From Euonymus europaeus (lineage: Eukaryota > Streptophyta > Magnoliopsida > Celastrales > Celastraceae), in NCBI GenBank assembly GCA_963580455.1, contig OY756970.1, positions 62,001 to 126,000 on the forward strand: 64,000 nucleotides of DNA. The letters are read 5' to 3'. Under the pieces are notes generated by a model. The model did not search any database. It was not told where the DNA came from and saw nothing but the letters and a program-made list of their open reading frames with translations. Below are positions 1-14,058 of this stretch, in pieces. Numbering within the stretch: the stretch's first letter is position 1; every line of letters starts with the position of its first letter. The translations under genes and the position numbers were made by a program.

Positions 1-799
1 TAAGTGAAACAAGACCTACTAGCCACGAGTTCTGAAATCAAAATACGAAATGCCAGGATTGTAGTGCTCGAAAAGTAGTGTGAAATAATGCTAAAAATCA
101 TCGAATTCAAAACTCGGAGTCAACGGATATTCATAAAACCGTTTACGTAAAGAAACCACATTTCGCGGCTAACTAGGTGAAACAAGACCTACTAGCCACG
201 AGTTCTGAAATCAAAATCCGAAACGCAAGGATTGTTGAGCTCCAAAAGTAGTGTGAAATCAAGCTAAAAATCACCGAATTCAGAACTCGGAGTCAACGGA
301 TATTCCTAAAACCGTTTACGTAAAGAAACCACTTTTCGCGGCTAAATAGGTGAAACGAGACCAACTAGCCACGAGTTCTGAAATCAAAATCCGAAACGCT
401 AGGATGGTAGAGCTCGAAAAGTAGTGTGAAATCAAGCTAAAAATCACCGAATTCAGAACTCGGAGTCAACGGATATTCATAAAATCGTTTACGTAAAGAA
501 ACCACATTTCGCGGCTAACTAGGTGAAACGAGACCAACTAGCCAAGAGTTCTGAAATCAAAATCCGAAAATGCTGGATTGTAGAGCTCGAAAAGTAGTGT
601 GAAATCAAGCTAAAAATCACCGAATTCAGAACTCGGAGTCAACGGATATTCATAAAACCGTTTACGTAAAGAAACCACATTTCGCGGCTAACTAGGTGAA
701 ACAAGACCTACTAGCCACGAGTTCTGAAATCAAAATACGAAACACCAGGATTGTAGTGCTCGAAAAGTAGTGTGAAATACTGCTAAAAATCACCGATTT

Positions 800-3700
800 C
801 AAAACTCGGAGTCAACGGATATTCATAAAACCGTTTACGTAAAGAAACCACATTTCGCGGCTAACTAGGTGAAACAAGACCTACTAGCCACGAGTTCTGA
901 AATCAAAATCCGAAACGCCAGGATTGTTGAGCTCGAAAAGTAGTGTGAAATCAACCTAAAAATCACCGAATTCAGAACTCGGAGTCAACGGATATTCATA
1001 AAACCGTTTACGTAAAGAAACCACTTTTCGCGGCTAAATAGGTGAAAAGAGACCAACTAGCCACGAGTTCTGAAATCAAAATCCGAAACGCTAGCATGGT
1101 AGAGCTCGAAAAGTAGTGTGAAATCAAGCTAAAAATCACCGAATTCAGAACTCGGAGTCAACGGATATTCATAAAACCGTTTACGTAAAGAAACCACATT
1201 TCGCGGCTAACTAGGTGAAACGAGACCAACTAGCCACGAGTTCTGAAATCAAAATCCGAAAACGCTGGATTGTAGAGCTCGAAAAGTAGTGTGAAATCAA
1301 GCTAAAAATCACCGAATTCAGAACTCGGAGTCAACGGATATTCATAAAACCGTTTACGTAAAGAAACCACATTTCGCGGCTAACTAGGTGAAACAATACC
1401 TACTAGCCACGAGTTCTGAAATAAAAATCCGAAACGCGAGGATTGTAGAGCTCGAAAAGTAGTGTGAAATCAAGCTAAAAATCACTGAATTCAAAACTCG
1501 GAGTCAACGGATATTCATAAAACCGTTTACGTAAAGAAACCACATTTCGCAGCTAAATAGGTGAAACGAGACCAACTATGCACGAGTTCTGAAATCAAAA
1601 TCCGAAACGCGAGGATTGTAGAGCTCGAAAAGTAGCGTGAAATCAAGCTAAAAATCACCGAATTCAGGACTCGTAGTCAAAGGATATTCATAAAATCGTT
1701 TACGTAAAGTAACCACATTTCGCAGCTAACTAGGTGAAACAAGACCTACTAGCCACGAGTTCTGAAATCAAAATCCGAAATGCCAGGATTGTTGAGCTCG
1801 AAAAGTAGTGTGAAATCAAGCTAAAAATCACCGAATTCAGAACTCGGAGTCAACGGATATTCATAAAACCGTTTACGTAAAGAAACCACTTTTCGCGGCT
1901 AAATAGGTGAAACGAGACCAACTAGCCAGGAGTTCTGAAATCAAAATCCGAAATGATACGATGGTAGAGCTCGAAAAGTAGTGTGAAATCAAGCTAAAAA
2001 TCACCGAATTCAGAACTCGGAGTCAACGGATATTCATAAAACCGTTTACGTAAAGAAACCACATTTCGCGGCTAACTAGGTGAAACGAGACCAACTAGCC
2101 ACGAGTTCTGAAATCAAAATCCGAAAACGGTGGATTGTAGAGCTCGAAAAGTAGTGTGAAATCAAGCTAAAAATCACCGAATTCAGAACTCGGAGTCAAC
2201 GGATATTCATAAAACCGTTTACGTAAATAAACCACATTTCGCGGCTAACTAGGTGAAACAAGACCTACTAGCCACGAGTTCTGAAATCAAAATACGAAAC
2301 TCCAGGATTGTAGTGCTCGAAAAGTAGTGTGAAATAATGCTAAAAATCACCGAATTCAAAACTCGGAGTCAACGGATATTCATAAAACCGTTTACGTAAA
2401 GAAACCACATTTCGCGGCTAACTAGGTGAAACAAGACCTACTAGCCACGAGTTCTGAAATCAAAATCCGAAACGCCAGGATTGTTGAGCTCGAAAAGTAG
2501 TGTGAAATCAACCTAAAAATCACCGAATTCAGAACTCGGAGTCAACGGATATTCATAAAACCGTTTACGTAAAGAAACCACTTTTCGCGGCTAAATAGGT
2601 GAAAAGAGACCAACTAGCCACGAGTTCTGAAATCAAAATCCGAAACGCTAGCATGGTAGAGCTCGAAAAGTAGTGTCAAATCAAGCTAAAAATCACCGAA
2701 TTCAGAACTCGGAGTCAACGGATATTCATAAAACCGTTTACGTAAAGAAACCACATTTCGCGGCTAACTAGGTGAAACGAGACCAACTAGCCACGAGTTC
2801 TGAAATCAAAATCCGAAAACGCTGGATTGTAGAGCTCGAAAAGTAGTGTGAAATCAAGCTAAAAATCACCGAATTCAGAACTCGGAGTCAACGGATATTC
2901 ATAAAACCGTTTACGTAAAGAAACCACATTTCGCGGCTAACTAGGTGAAACAATACCTACTAGCCACGAGTTCTGAAATAAAAATCCGAAACGCGAGGAT
3001 TGTAGAGCTCGAAAAGTAGTGTGAAATCAAGCTAAAAATCACTGAATTCAAAACTCGGAGTCAACGGATATTCATAAAACCGTTTACGTAAAGAAACCAC
3101 ATTTCGCAGCTAAATAGGTGAAACGAGACCAACTATGCACGAGTTCTGAAATCAAAATCCGAAACGCGAGGATTGTAGAGCTCGAAAAGTAGCGTGAAAT
3201 CAAGCTAAAAATCACCGAATTCAGGACTCGTAGTCAAAGGATATTCATAAAATCGTTTACGTAAAGTAACCACATTTCGCAGCTAACTAGGTGAAACAAG
3301 ACCTACTAGCCACGAGTTCTGAAATCAAAATCCGAAATGCCAGGATTGTTGAGCTCGAAAAGTAGTGTGAAATCAAGCTAAAAATCACCGAATTCAGAAC
3401 TCGGAGTCAACGGATATTCATAAAACCGTTTACGTAAAGAAACCACTTTTCGCGGCTAAATAGGTGAAACGAGACCAACTAGCCAGGAGTTCTGAAATCA
3501 AAATCCGAAATGATAGGATGGTAGAGCTCGAAAAGTAGTGTGAAATCAAGCTAAAAATCACCGAATTCAGAACTCGGAGTCAACGGATATTCATAAAACC
3601 GTTTACGTAAAGAAACCACATTTCGCGGCTAACTAGGTGAAACGAGACCAACTAGCCACGAGTTCTGAAATCAAAATCCGAAAACGGTGGATTGTAGAGC

Positions 3701-4033
3701 TCGAAAAGTAGTGTGAAATCAAGCTAAAAATCACCGAATTCAGAACTCGGAGTCAACGGATATTCATAAAACCGTTTACGTAAATAAACCACATTTCGCG
3801 GCTAACTAGGTGAAACAAGACCTACTAGCCACGAGTTCTGAAATCAAAATACGAAACTCCAGGATTGTAGTGCTCGAAAAGTAGTGTGAAATAATGCTAA
3901 AAATCACCGAATTCAAAACTCGGAGTCAACGGATATTCATAAAACCGTTTACGTAAAGAAACCACATTTCGCGGCTAACTAGGTGAAACAAGACCTACTA
4001 GCCACGAGTTCTGAAATCAAAATCCGAAACGCC
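800..4033 (+). repeat. 9-mer higher-order repeat, 1,557 bp, two tandem copies
   Basis: Rare variants recur exactly 1,557 bp (9 x 173) apart: ctagcatgg at 1091 and 2648, caatacc at 1394 and 2951, cgtaaataaacc near 2224 and 3781, and aactccagg near 2301 and 3858. Aligning 800-2,476 with 2,357-4,033, I saw only isolated differences, such as gatacg against gataggat (about 1,955 and 3,512) and gtgtgaaatc against gtgtcaaatc (about 1,118 and 2,675). The match fades upstream of about 800 (accgatttc against accgaattc) and ends near 4,034 (gccaag against gccagg). Unequal exchange or replication slippage of a nine-unit block is the usual explanation. Confidence 0.93.
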
Positions 4034-4719
4034 AAGATTGTTGAGCTCGAAAAGTAGTGTGAAATCAAGCTAAAAATCACCGAATTCAGAACTCGGAGTC
4101 AACGGATATTCATAAAACCGTTTACGTAAAGAAACCACTTTTCGCGGCTAACTAGATGAAACAAGACCTACTAGCCACGAGTTATGAAATCAAAATACGA
4201 AACGCGAGGATTGTAGAGCTCGAAAAGTAGTGTGAAATCAAGCTAAAAATGACCGAATTCAGAACTGGTAGTAAAAGGATATTCATAAAATCGTTTACGT
4301 AAAGAAACCACATTTCGCGGCTAAATAGGTGAAACGGGACCAACTAGCCACGATTACTGAAATCAAAATCCGAAATGCTAGGATTGTAGAGCTCGAAAAG
4401 TAGTGTGAAATCAAGCTAAAAATCACCGAATTCAGAACTCGGAGTCAACGGATATTCATAAAACCGTTTACGTAAAGAAACCACATTTCGCGGCTAACTA
4501 GGTGAAACAAGACCTACTAGCCACGAGTTCTGAAATAAAAATACGAAACGCCAGGATTGTAGTGCTCGAAAAGTAGTGTGAAATAATGATAAAAATCACC
4601 GAATTCAAAACTCGGAGTCAACGGATATTCATAAAACCGTTTACGTAAAGAAACCACATTTCGCGGCTAACTAGGTGAAACAAGACCTACTAGCCACGAG
4701 TTCTGAAATCAAAATCCGA

Positions 4720-7700
4720 AACGCCAAGATTGTTGAGCTCGAAAAGTAGTGTGAAATCAAGCTAAAAATCACCGAATTCAGAACTCGGAGTCAACGGATA
4801 TTCATAAAACCGTTTACGTAAAGAAACCACTTTTCGCGGCTAAATAGGTGAAACGAGACCAACTAGCCACGAGTTCTGAAATCAAAATCAGAAACGCTAG
4901 GATGGTAGAGCTCGAAAAGTAGTGTGAAATCAAGCTAAAAATCACCGAATTCAGAACTCGGAGTCAACGGATATTCATAAAACCGTTTACGTAAAGAAAC
5001 CACATTTCGCGGCTAACTAGGTGAAACGAGACCAACTAGCCACGAGTTCTGAAATCAAAATCCGAAAATGCTGGATTGTAGAGCTCGAAAAGTAGTGTGA
5101 AATCAAGCTAAAAATCACCGAATTCAGAACTCGGAGTCAACGGATATTCATAAAACCGTTTACGTAAAGAAACCACTTTTCGCGGCTAAATAGGTGAAAC
5201 GAGACCAACTAGCCACGAGTTCTGAAATCAAAATCCGAAATGCTAGGATGGTAGAGCTCGAAAAGTAGTGTGAAATCAAGCTAAAAATCACCGAATTCAA
5301 AACTCGGAGTCAACGGATATTCATAAAACCGTTTACGTAAAGAAACCACATTTCGCGGCTAACTAGGTGAAACAAGACCTACTAGCCACGAGTTCTGAAA
5401 TCAAAATACGAAACGCCAGGATTGTAGTGCTCGAAAAGTAGTGTGAAGTAATGCTAAAAATCACCGAATTCAAAACTCGGAGTCAACGGATATTCATAAA
5501 ACCGTTTACGTAAAGAAACCACATTTCGCGGCTAACTAGGTGAAACAAGACCTACTAGCCACGAGTTCTGAAATTAAAATCCGAAATGCCAGGATTGTTG
5601 AGCTCGAAAAGTAGTGTGAAATCAAGCTAAAAATCACCGAATTCAGAACTCGGAGTCAACGGATATTCATAAAACCGTTTACGTAAAGAAACCACTTTTC
5701 GCGGTTAAATAGGTGAAACGAGACCAACTAGCCACGAGTTCTGAAATCAAAATCCGAAACGCTAGGATGGTAGAGCTCGAAAAGTAGTGTGAAATCAAGC
5801 TAAAAATCACCGAATTCAGAACTCGGAGTCAACGGATATTCATAAAACCGTTTACGTAAAGAAACCACATTTCGCGGCTAACTAGGTGAAACGAGACCAA
5901 CTAGCCACGAGTTTTGAAATCAAAATCCGAAAACGCTGGATTGTAGAGCTCGAAAAGTAGTGTGAAATCAAGCTAAAAATCACCGAATTCAGAACTCGGA
6001 GTCAACGGATATTCATAAAACCGTTTACGTAAAGAAACCACTTTTCGCGGCTAAATAGGTGAAACGAGACCAACTAGCCACGAGTTCTGAAATCAAAATC
6101 CGAAACGCTAGGATGGTAGAGCTCGAAAAGTAGTGTGAAATCAAGCTAAAAATCACCGAATTCAGAACTCGGAGTCAACGGATATTCATAAAACCGTTTA
6201 CGTAAAGAAACCACATTTCGCGGCTAACTAGGTGAAACAAGACCTACTAGCCACGAGTTCTGAAATCAAAATCCGAAAAGCGAGGATTGTAGAGCTCGAA
6301 AAGTAGTGTGAAATCAAGCTAAAAATCACTGAATTCAAAACTCGGAGTCAACGGATATTCATAAAACCGTTTACGTAAAGAAACCACATTTCGCAGCTAA
6401 ATAGGTGAAACTAGACCAACTATGCACGAGTTCTGAAATCAAAATCCGAAACGCGAGGATTGTAGAGCTCGAAAAGTAGTGTGAAATCAAGCTAAAAATC
6501 ACCGAATTCAGAACTCGTAGTCAAAGGATATTCATAAAATCGTTTACGTAAAGTAACCAAATTTCGCCGCTAAATAGGTGAAACAAGACCTACTAACCAC
6601 GAGTTCTGAAATCAAAATCCGAAAAGCCAGGATTGTTGAGCTCGAAAAGTAGTGTGAAATCAAGCTAAAAATCACCGAATTCAGAACTCGGAGTCAATGG
6701 ATATTCATAAAACCGTTTACGTAAAGAAACCACTTTTCGCGGCTAAATAGGTGAAACGAGACCAACTGGCCAGGAGTTCTGAAATCAAAATCCGAAACGC
6801 TAGGATGGTAGAGCTCGAAAAGTAGTGTGAAATCAAGCTAAAAATCACCGAATTCAGAACTCGGAGTCAACGGATATTCATAAAACCGTTTACGTAAAGA
6901 AACCACATTTCGCGGCTAACTAGGTGAAACGAGACCAACTAGCCACGAGTTCTGAAATCAAAATCCGAAAACGCTGGATTGTAGAGCTCGAAAAGTAGTG
7001 TAAAATCAAGCTAAAAATCACCGAATTCAGAACTCGGAGTCAACGGATATTCATAAAACCGTTTACATAAAGAAACCACATTTCGCGGCCAACTAGGTGA
7101 AACAAGACCTACTAGCCACGAGTTATGAAATCAAAATACGAAACGCGAGGATTGTAGAGCTCGAAAAGTAGTGTGAAATCAAGCTAAAAATCACCGAATT
7201 CAGAACTCGGAGTCAACGAATATTCATAAAATCGTTTACGTAAAGAAACCACATTTCGCGGCTAAATAGGTGAAACGAGACCAACTAGCCACGAGTACTG
7301 AAATCAAAATCCGAAACGCTAGGATGGTAGAGCTCGAAAAGTAGTGTGAAATCAAGCTAAAAATCACCGAATTCAGAACTCGGAGTCAACGGATATTCAT
7401 AAAACCGTTTACATAAAGAAACCACATTTCGCGGCCAACTAGGTGAAACAAGACCTACTAGCCACGAGTTATGAAATCAAAATACGAAACGCGAGGATTG
7501 TAGAGCTCGAAAAGTAGTGTGAAATCAAGCTAAAAATCACCGAATTCAGAACTCGGAGTCAACGAATATTCATAAAATCGTTTACGTAAAGAAACCACAT
7601 TTCGCGGCTAAATAGGTGAAGCGAGACCAACTAGCCAGGAGTACTGAAATCAAAATCCGAAACGCTAGGATGGTAGAGCTCGAAAAGTAGTGTGAAATCA

Positions 7701-9494
7701 AGCTAAAAATCACCGAATTCAGAACTCGGAGTCAACGGATATTCATAAAACCGTTTACGTAAAGAAACCACATTTCGCGGCTAACTAGGTGAAACGAGTC
7801 CAACTAGCCACGAGTTCTGAAATCAAAATCCGAAAACGCTGGATTGTAGAGCTCGAAAAGTAGTGTGAAATCAAGCTAAAAATCACCGAATTCAGAACTC
7901 GTAGTCAAAGGATATTCATAAAACCGTTTACGTAAAGAAACCACATTTCGCGGCTAACTAGGTGAAACAAGACCTACTAGCCACGAGTTCTGAAATCAAA
8001 ATACGAAACGCGAGGATTGTAGAGCTCGAAAAGTAGTGTGAAATCAAGCTAAAAATCACCGAATTCAAAACTCGAGTCAACGGATATTCATAAAACCGTT
8101 TACGTAAAGAAACCACATTTCGCGGCTAACTAGGTGAAACAAGACCTACTAGCTACCAGTTCTGAAATCAAAATCCGAAATGCCAAGATTGTTGAGCTCG
8201 AAAAGTAGTGTGAAATCAAGCTAAAAATCACCGAATTCAGAACTCGGAGTCAACGGATATTCATAAAACCGTTTACGTAAAGAAACCACTTTTCGCGGCT
8301 AAATAGGTGAAACGAGACCAACTAGCCACGAGTTCTGAAATCAAAATCAGAAACGCTAGGATGGTAGAGCTCGAAAAGTAGTGCGAAATCAAGCTAAAAA
8401 TCACCGAATTCAGAACTCGGAGTCAACGGATATTCATAAAACCGTTTACCTAAAGAAACCACATTTCGCGGCTAACTAGGTGAAACGAGACCAACTAGCC
8501 ACGAGTTCTGAAATCAAAATCCGAAAATGCTGGATTGTAGAGCTCGAAAAGTAGAGTGAAATCAAGCTAAAAATCACCGAATTCAGAACTCGGAGTCAAC
8601 GGATATTCATAAAACCGTTTACGTAAAGAAACCACTTTTCGCGGCTAAATAGGTGAAACGAGACCAACTAGCCACGAGTTCTGAAATCAAAATCCGAAAT
8701 GCTAGGATGGTAGAGCTCGAAAAGTAGTGTGAAATCAAGCTAAAAATCACCGAATTCAAAACTCGGAGTCAACGGATATTCATAAAACCGTTTACGTAAA
8801 GAAACCACATTTCGCGGCTAACTAGGTGAAACAAGACCTACTAGCCAAGAGTTCTGAAATCAAAATTCGAAATGCCAGGATTGTAGTGCTCGAAAAGTAG
8901 TGTGAAATAATGCTAAAAATCACCGAATTCAAAACTCGGAGTCAACGGATATTCATAAAACCGTTTACGTAAAGAAACCACATTTCGCGGCTAACTAGGT
9001 GAAACAAGACCTACTAGCCACGAGTTCTGAAATTAAAATCCGAAATGCCAGGATTGTTGAGCTCGAAAAGTAGTGTGAAATCAAGCTAAAAATCACCGAA
9101 TTCAGAACTCGGAGTCAACGGATATTCACAAAACCGTTTACGTAAAGAAACCACTTTTCGCGGCTAAATAGGTGAAACGAGACCAACTAGCCACGAGTTC
9201 TGAAATCAAAATCCGAAACGCTAGGATGGTAGAGCTCGAAAAGTAGTGTGAAATCAAGCTAAAAATCACCGAATTCAGAACTCGGAGTCAACGGATATTC
9301 ATAAAACCGTTTACGTAAAGAAACCACATTTCGCGGCTAACTAGGTGAAACGAGACCAACTAGCCACGAGTTTTGAAATCAAAATCCGAAAACGCTGGAT
9401 TGTAGAGCTCGAAAAGTAGTGTGAAATCAAGCTAAAAATCACCGAATTCAGAACTCGGAGTCAACGGATATTCATAAAACCGTTTACGTAAAGA
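4720..9494 (+). repeat. Duplicated block of about 1.3 kb spaced by 20 monomers
   Basis: The stretch at about 4,720-6,035 matches 8,180-9,494 at an offset of 3,459 bp. This is 20 x 173 minus the single base missing from the monomer at 7,962. Shared rare variants include aatcagaaacgc (4,888 and 8,347), gaaattaaaat (5,570 and 9,030 region) and gttttgaaatc (5,911 and 9,370). The copies differ at several sites, including gtgcg against gtgtg near 8,383, ttacctaaag near 8,447 and gtagagtg near 8,552. The event is therefore older than the 33.6-36.9 kb and 48-54 kb duplications. The bases between the two copies are ordinary A1 monomers. Confidence 0.85.
7962..8133 (+). repeat. 172-bp monomer with one base deleted
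   Basis: The unit reads ctcgagtc near 8,072 where others read ctcggagtc or ctcgtagtc, a loss of one g. The change creates a CTCGAG palindrome. The spacing from gtg at 7,962 to gtg at 8,134 is 172 bp. This single base explains why family A duplications spanning the site are offset by a multiple of 173 minus one. Confidence 0.95.
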
Positions 9495-12400
9495 AAGCAC
9501 ATTTCGCGGCTAACTAGGTGAAACAAGACCTACTAGCCACGAGTTCTGAAATCAAAATACGAAACGCGAGGATTGTAGAGCTCGAAAAGTAGTGTGAAAT
9601 CAAGCTAAAAATCACCGAATTCAGAACTCGTAGTCAAAGGATATTCATAAAATCGTTTACGTAAAGAAACCACATTTCGCGGCTAAATAGGTGAAACGAG
9701 ACCAACTAGCCACGAGTACTGAAATCAAAATCCGAAACGCTAGGATTGTAGAGCTCGAAAAGTAGTGTGAATTCAAGCTAAAAATCACCGAATTCAGAAA
9801 TCGGAGTCAACGGATATTCATAAAACCGTTTACGCAAAGAAACCACATTTCGCGGCTAACTAGGTGAAACAAGACCTACTAGCCACGAGTTCTGAAATCA
9901 AAATACGAAACGCCAGGATTGTAGTGCTCAAAAAGTAGTGTGAAATAATGCTAAAAATCACCGAATTCAAAACTCGGAGTCAACGGATATTCATAAAACC
10001 GTTTACGTAACGAAACCACATTTCGCGGCTAACTAGGTGAAACGAGACCAACTAACCACGAGTTCTGAAATCAAAATCCGAAAACGCTGGATTGTAGAGC
10101 TCGAAAAGTAGTGTGAAATCAAGCTAAAAATCACCGAATTCAGAACTCGTAGTCAAAGGATATTCATAAAACCGTTTACGTAAAGAAACCACATTTCGCG
10201 GCTAACTAGGTGAAACAAGACCTACTAGCCACGAGTTCTGAAATCAAAATACGAAATGCGAGGATTGTAGAGCTCGAAAAGTAGTGTGAAATCAAGCTAA
10301 AAATCACCGAATTCAGAACTCGTAGTCAAAGGATATTCATAAAATCGTTTACGTAAAGAAACCACATTTCGCGGCTAAATAGGTGAAACGAGACCAACTA
10401 GCCACGAGTACTGAAATCAAAATACAAAACGCGAGGATTGTAGAGCTCGAAAAGTAGTGTGAAATCAAGCTAAAAATCACCGAATTCAGAACTCGTAGTC
10501 AAAGGATATTCATAAAATCGTTTACGTAAAGAAAACACATTTCGCGGCTAAATAGGTGAAACGAGACCAACTAGCCACGAGTACTGAAATCAAAATCCGA
10601 AACGCTAGGATTGTAGAGCTCGAAAAGTAGTGTGAAATCAAGCTAAAAATCACCGAATTCAGAACTCGGAGTCAATGGATATTCATAAAACCGTTTACGT
10701 AAAGAAACCACATTTCGCGGCTAACTAGGTGAAACAAGACCTACTAGCCACGAGTTCTGAAATCAAAATACGAAACGCCAGGATTGTAGTGCTCGAAAAG
10801 TAGTGTGAAATAATGCTAAAAATCACCGAATTTAAAACTCGGAGTCAACGGATATTCATAAAACCGTTTATGTAAAGAAACCACATTTCGCGGCTAACTA
10901 GGTGAAACAAGACCTACAAGCCACCAGTTCTGAAATCAAAATCCAAAACGCCAGGATTGTTGAGCTCGAAAAGTAGTGTGAAATCAAGCTAAAAATCACC
11001 GAATTCAGAACTCGGAGTCAACGGATATTCATAAAACCGTTTACGTAAAGAAACCACATTTCGCGGCTAAGTAGGTGAAACGAGACCAACTAGCCACGAG
11101 TTCTGAAATCAAAATCCGAAAACGCTGGATTGTAGAGCTCGAAAAGTAGTGTGAAATCAAGCTAAAAATCACCGAATTCAGAACTCGTAGTCAACGGATA
11201 TTCATAAAACCGTTTACGTAAAGAAACCACATTTCGCGGCTAAATATGTGAAACAAGACCTACTAGCCACGAGTTCTGAAATCAAAATACGAAACGCCAG
11301 GATTGTAGTGCTCGAAAAGTAGTGTGAAATAATGCTAAAAATCACCGAATTCAAAACTCGGAGTCAACGGATATTCATAAAACCGTTTACGTAACGAAAC
11401 CACATTTCGCGGCTAACTAGGTGAAACGAGACCAACTAACCACGAGTTCTGAAATCAAAATCCGAAAACGCTGGATTGTAGAGCTCGAAAAGTAGTGTGA
11501 AATCAAGCTAAAAATCACCGAATTCAGAACTCGTAGTCAAAGGATATTCATAAAACCGTTTACGTAAAGAAACCACATTTCGCGGCTAACTAGGTGAAAC
11601 AAGACCTACTAGCCACGAGTTCTGAAATCAAAATACGAAACGCGAGGATTGTAGAGCTCGAAAAGTAGTGTGAAATCAAGCTAAAAATCACCGAATTCAG
11701 AACTCGTAGTCAAAGGATATTCATAAAATCGTTTACGTAAAGAAACCACATTTCGCGGCTAAATAGGTGAAACGAGACCAACTAGCCACGAGTACTGAAA
11801 TTAAAATACGAAACGCGAGGATTGTAGAGCTCGAAAAGTAGTGTGAAATCAAGCTAAAAATCACCGAATTCAGAACTCGTAGTCAAAGGATATTCATAAA
11901 ATCGTTTACGTAAAGAAAACACATTTCGCGGCTAAATAGGTGAAACGAGACCAACTAGCCACGAGTACTGAAATCAAAATCCGAAACGCTAGGATTGTAG
12001 AGCTCGAAAAGTAGTGTGAAATCAAGCTAAAAATCACCGAATTCAGAACTCGGAGTCAATGGATATTCATAAAACCGTTTACGTAAAGAAACCACATTTC
12101 GCGGCTAACTAGGTGAAACAAGACCTACTAGCCACGAGTTCTGAAATCAAAATACGAAACGCCAGGATTGTAGTGCTCGAAAAGTAGTGTGAAATAATGC
12201 TAAAAATCACCGAATTTAAAACTCGGAGTCAACGGATATTCATAAAACCGTTTACTTAAAGAAACCACATTTCGCGGCTAACTAGGTGAAACAAGACCTA
12301 CAAGCCACCAGTTCTGAAATCAAAATCCAAAACGCCAGGATTGTTGAGCTCGAAAAGTAGTGTGAAATCAAGCTAAAAATCACCGAATTCAGAACTCGGA

Positions 12401-14058
12401 GTCAACGGATATTCATAAAACCGTTTACGTAAAGAAACCACATTTCGCGGCTAAGTAGGTGAAACGAGACCAACTAGCCACGAGTTCTGAAATCAAAATC
12501 CGAAAACGCTGGATTGTAGAGCTCGAAAAGTAGTGTGAAATCAAGCTAAAAATCACCGAATTCAGAACTCGTAGTCAACGGATATTCATAAAACCGTTTA
12601 CGTAAAGAAACCACATTTCGCGGCTAAATAGGTGAAACAAGACCTACTAGCCACGAGTTCTGAAATCAAAATACGAAACGCGAGGATTGTAGAGCTCGAA
12701 AAGTAGTGTGAAATCAAGCTAAAAATCACCGAATTCAGAACTCGTAGTCAAAGGATATTCGTAAAATCGTTTACGTAAAGAAAACACATTTCGCGGCTAA
12801 ATAGGTGAAACGAGACCAACTAGCCACGAGTACTGAAATCAAAATCCGAAATGCTAGGATTGTAGAGCTCGAAAAGTAGTGTGAAATCAAGCTAAAAATC
12901 ACCGAATTCAGAACTCGTAGTCAAAGGATATTCATAAAATCGTTTACGTAAAGAAACCACATTTCGCGGCTAAATAGGTGAAACGAGACCAACTAGCCAC
13001 GAGTACTGAAATCAAAATCCGAAATGCCAGGATTGTTGAGCTCGAAAAGTAGTGTGAAATCAAGCTAAAAATCACCGAATTCAGAACTCGGAGTCAACGG
13101 ATATTCATAAAACCGTTTACGTAAAGAAACCACTTTTTGCGGCTAAATAGGTGAAACGAGACCAACTAGCCACGAGTTCTGAAATCAAAATCCGAAACGC
13201 TAGGATGGTAGAGCTCGAAAAGTAGTGTGAAATCAAGCTAAAAATCACCGAATTCAGAACTCGGAGTCAACGGATATTCATAAAACCGTTTACGTAAAGA
13301 AACCACATTTCGCGGCTAACTAGGTGAAACGAGACCAACTAGCCACGAGTTTTGAAATCAAAATCCGAAAACGCTGGATTGTAGAGCTCGAAAAGTAGTG
13401 TGAAATCAAGCTAAAAATCACCGAATTCAGAACTCGGAGTCAACGGATATTCATAAAACCGTTTACGTAAAGAAACCACATTTCGCGGCTAACTAGGTGA
13501 AACAAGACCTACTAGCCACGAGTTCTGAAATCAAAATACGAAACGCGAGGATTGTAGAGCTCGAAAAGTAGTGTGAAATCAAGCTAAAAATCACCGAATT
13601 CAGAACTCGTAGTCAAAGGATATTCATAAAATCGTTTACGTAAAGAAACCACATTTCGCGGCTAAATAGGTGAAACGAGACCAACTAGCCACGAGTACTG
13701 AAATCAAAATCCGAAACGCTAGGATTGTAGAGCTCGAAAAGTAGTGTGAAATCAAGCTAAAAATCACCGAATTCAGAAATCGGAGTCAACGGATATTCAT
13801 AAAACCGTTTACGCAAAGAAACCACATTTCGCGGCTAACTAGGTGAAACAAGACCTACTAGCCACGAGTTCTGAAATCAAAATACGAAACGCCAGGATTG
13901 TAGTGCTCGAAAAGTAGTGTGAAATAATGCTAAAAATCACCGAATTCAAAACTCGGAGTCAACGGATATTCATAAAACCGTTTACGTAACGAAACCACAT
14001 TTCGCGGCTAACTAGGTGAAACGAGACCAACTAACCACGAGTTCTGAAATCAAAATCC
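9040..14058 (+). repeat. Duplicated block of about 1.04 kb spaced by 23 monomers
   Basis: The stretch at about 9,040-10,079 matches 13,019-14,058 at an offset of 3,979 bp (23 x 173). Shared marks are cagaaatcggagtc (g at 9,797 and 13,776) and ttacgcaaag (9,831 and 13,810). Differences include aaagcacat against aaaccacat near 9,488, and gctcaaaaag against gctcgaaaag near 9,929. The block overlaps the start of the 8-mer pair, so successive amplification events cut across one another. Confidence 0.83.
9930..12681 (+). repeat. 8-mer higher-order repeat, 1,384 bp, tandem pair
   Basis: The two copies, 9,930-11,297 and 11,314-12,681, align at an offset of 1,384 bp (8 x 173). Markers are gtaacgaaacc (cgaaacc at 10,011 and 11,395), gaatttaaaactc (10,828 and 12,212) and gacctacaagccaccag (near 10,911 and 12,295). 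I saw a handful of substitutions, including tttatgtaaag against tttacttaaag near 10,870 and 12,254, and gaaatgcgagg against gaaacgcgagg near 10,256 and 11,640. A third copy of much of this block starts near 14,947 (offset 3,633 bp, 21 monomers, from the second copy). The match ends at cgaaacgccagg against cgaaacgcgagg. Confidence 0.9.

Larger units (their letters stand above)
1..9863 (+). repeat. Family A satellite, segment A1
   Basis: About 57 monomers carry gtgtgaaat or gtgtgaaataatg at unit positions 75 onward, where family B has gtgcgaaat. Two main classes alternate in short runs. One has cctactagcc with gtagtgctcg or gttgagctcg; the other has ccaactagcc with cgaaacgctagg or cgaaaacgctgg. 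Many units carry the junction variant ccacttttcgcggctaaatagg. The segment contains a 9-mer tandem duplication (800-4,033) and a 20-mer-spaced duplication (about 4,720-6,035 against 8,180-9,494). No gene, transposon or unique sequence lies inside it. The limit at 9,863 is a judgement, because the next segment changes in variant frequency and not abruptly. Confidence 0.9.

Noticed and set aside
158..190. CENP-B box in the junction tttcgcggctaactagg, or in gaaacgaga
   Set aside because: The essential pattern (NTTCGNNNNANNCGGGN) is not met. TTCG is present but the required A and CGGG are not. gaaacgaga, or the single gaaacggga near 4,332, matches only the right half of the box.
160..245. Pol III promoter (tRNA-like A box cggctaagtagg and B box gctcgaaaag)
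   Set aside because: The A-box likeness is good in gtagg units, but the B-box candidate misses key positions and no cloverleaf or terminator of T residues follows. A tRNA-derived origin is not supported.
177..349. Budding-yeast CDEIII element (tccgaaa in each unit)
   Set aside because: Only a seven-base match, with no CDEI or AT-rich CDEII beside it, and point centromeres are not arrays of this kind.
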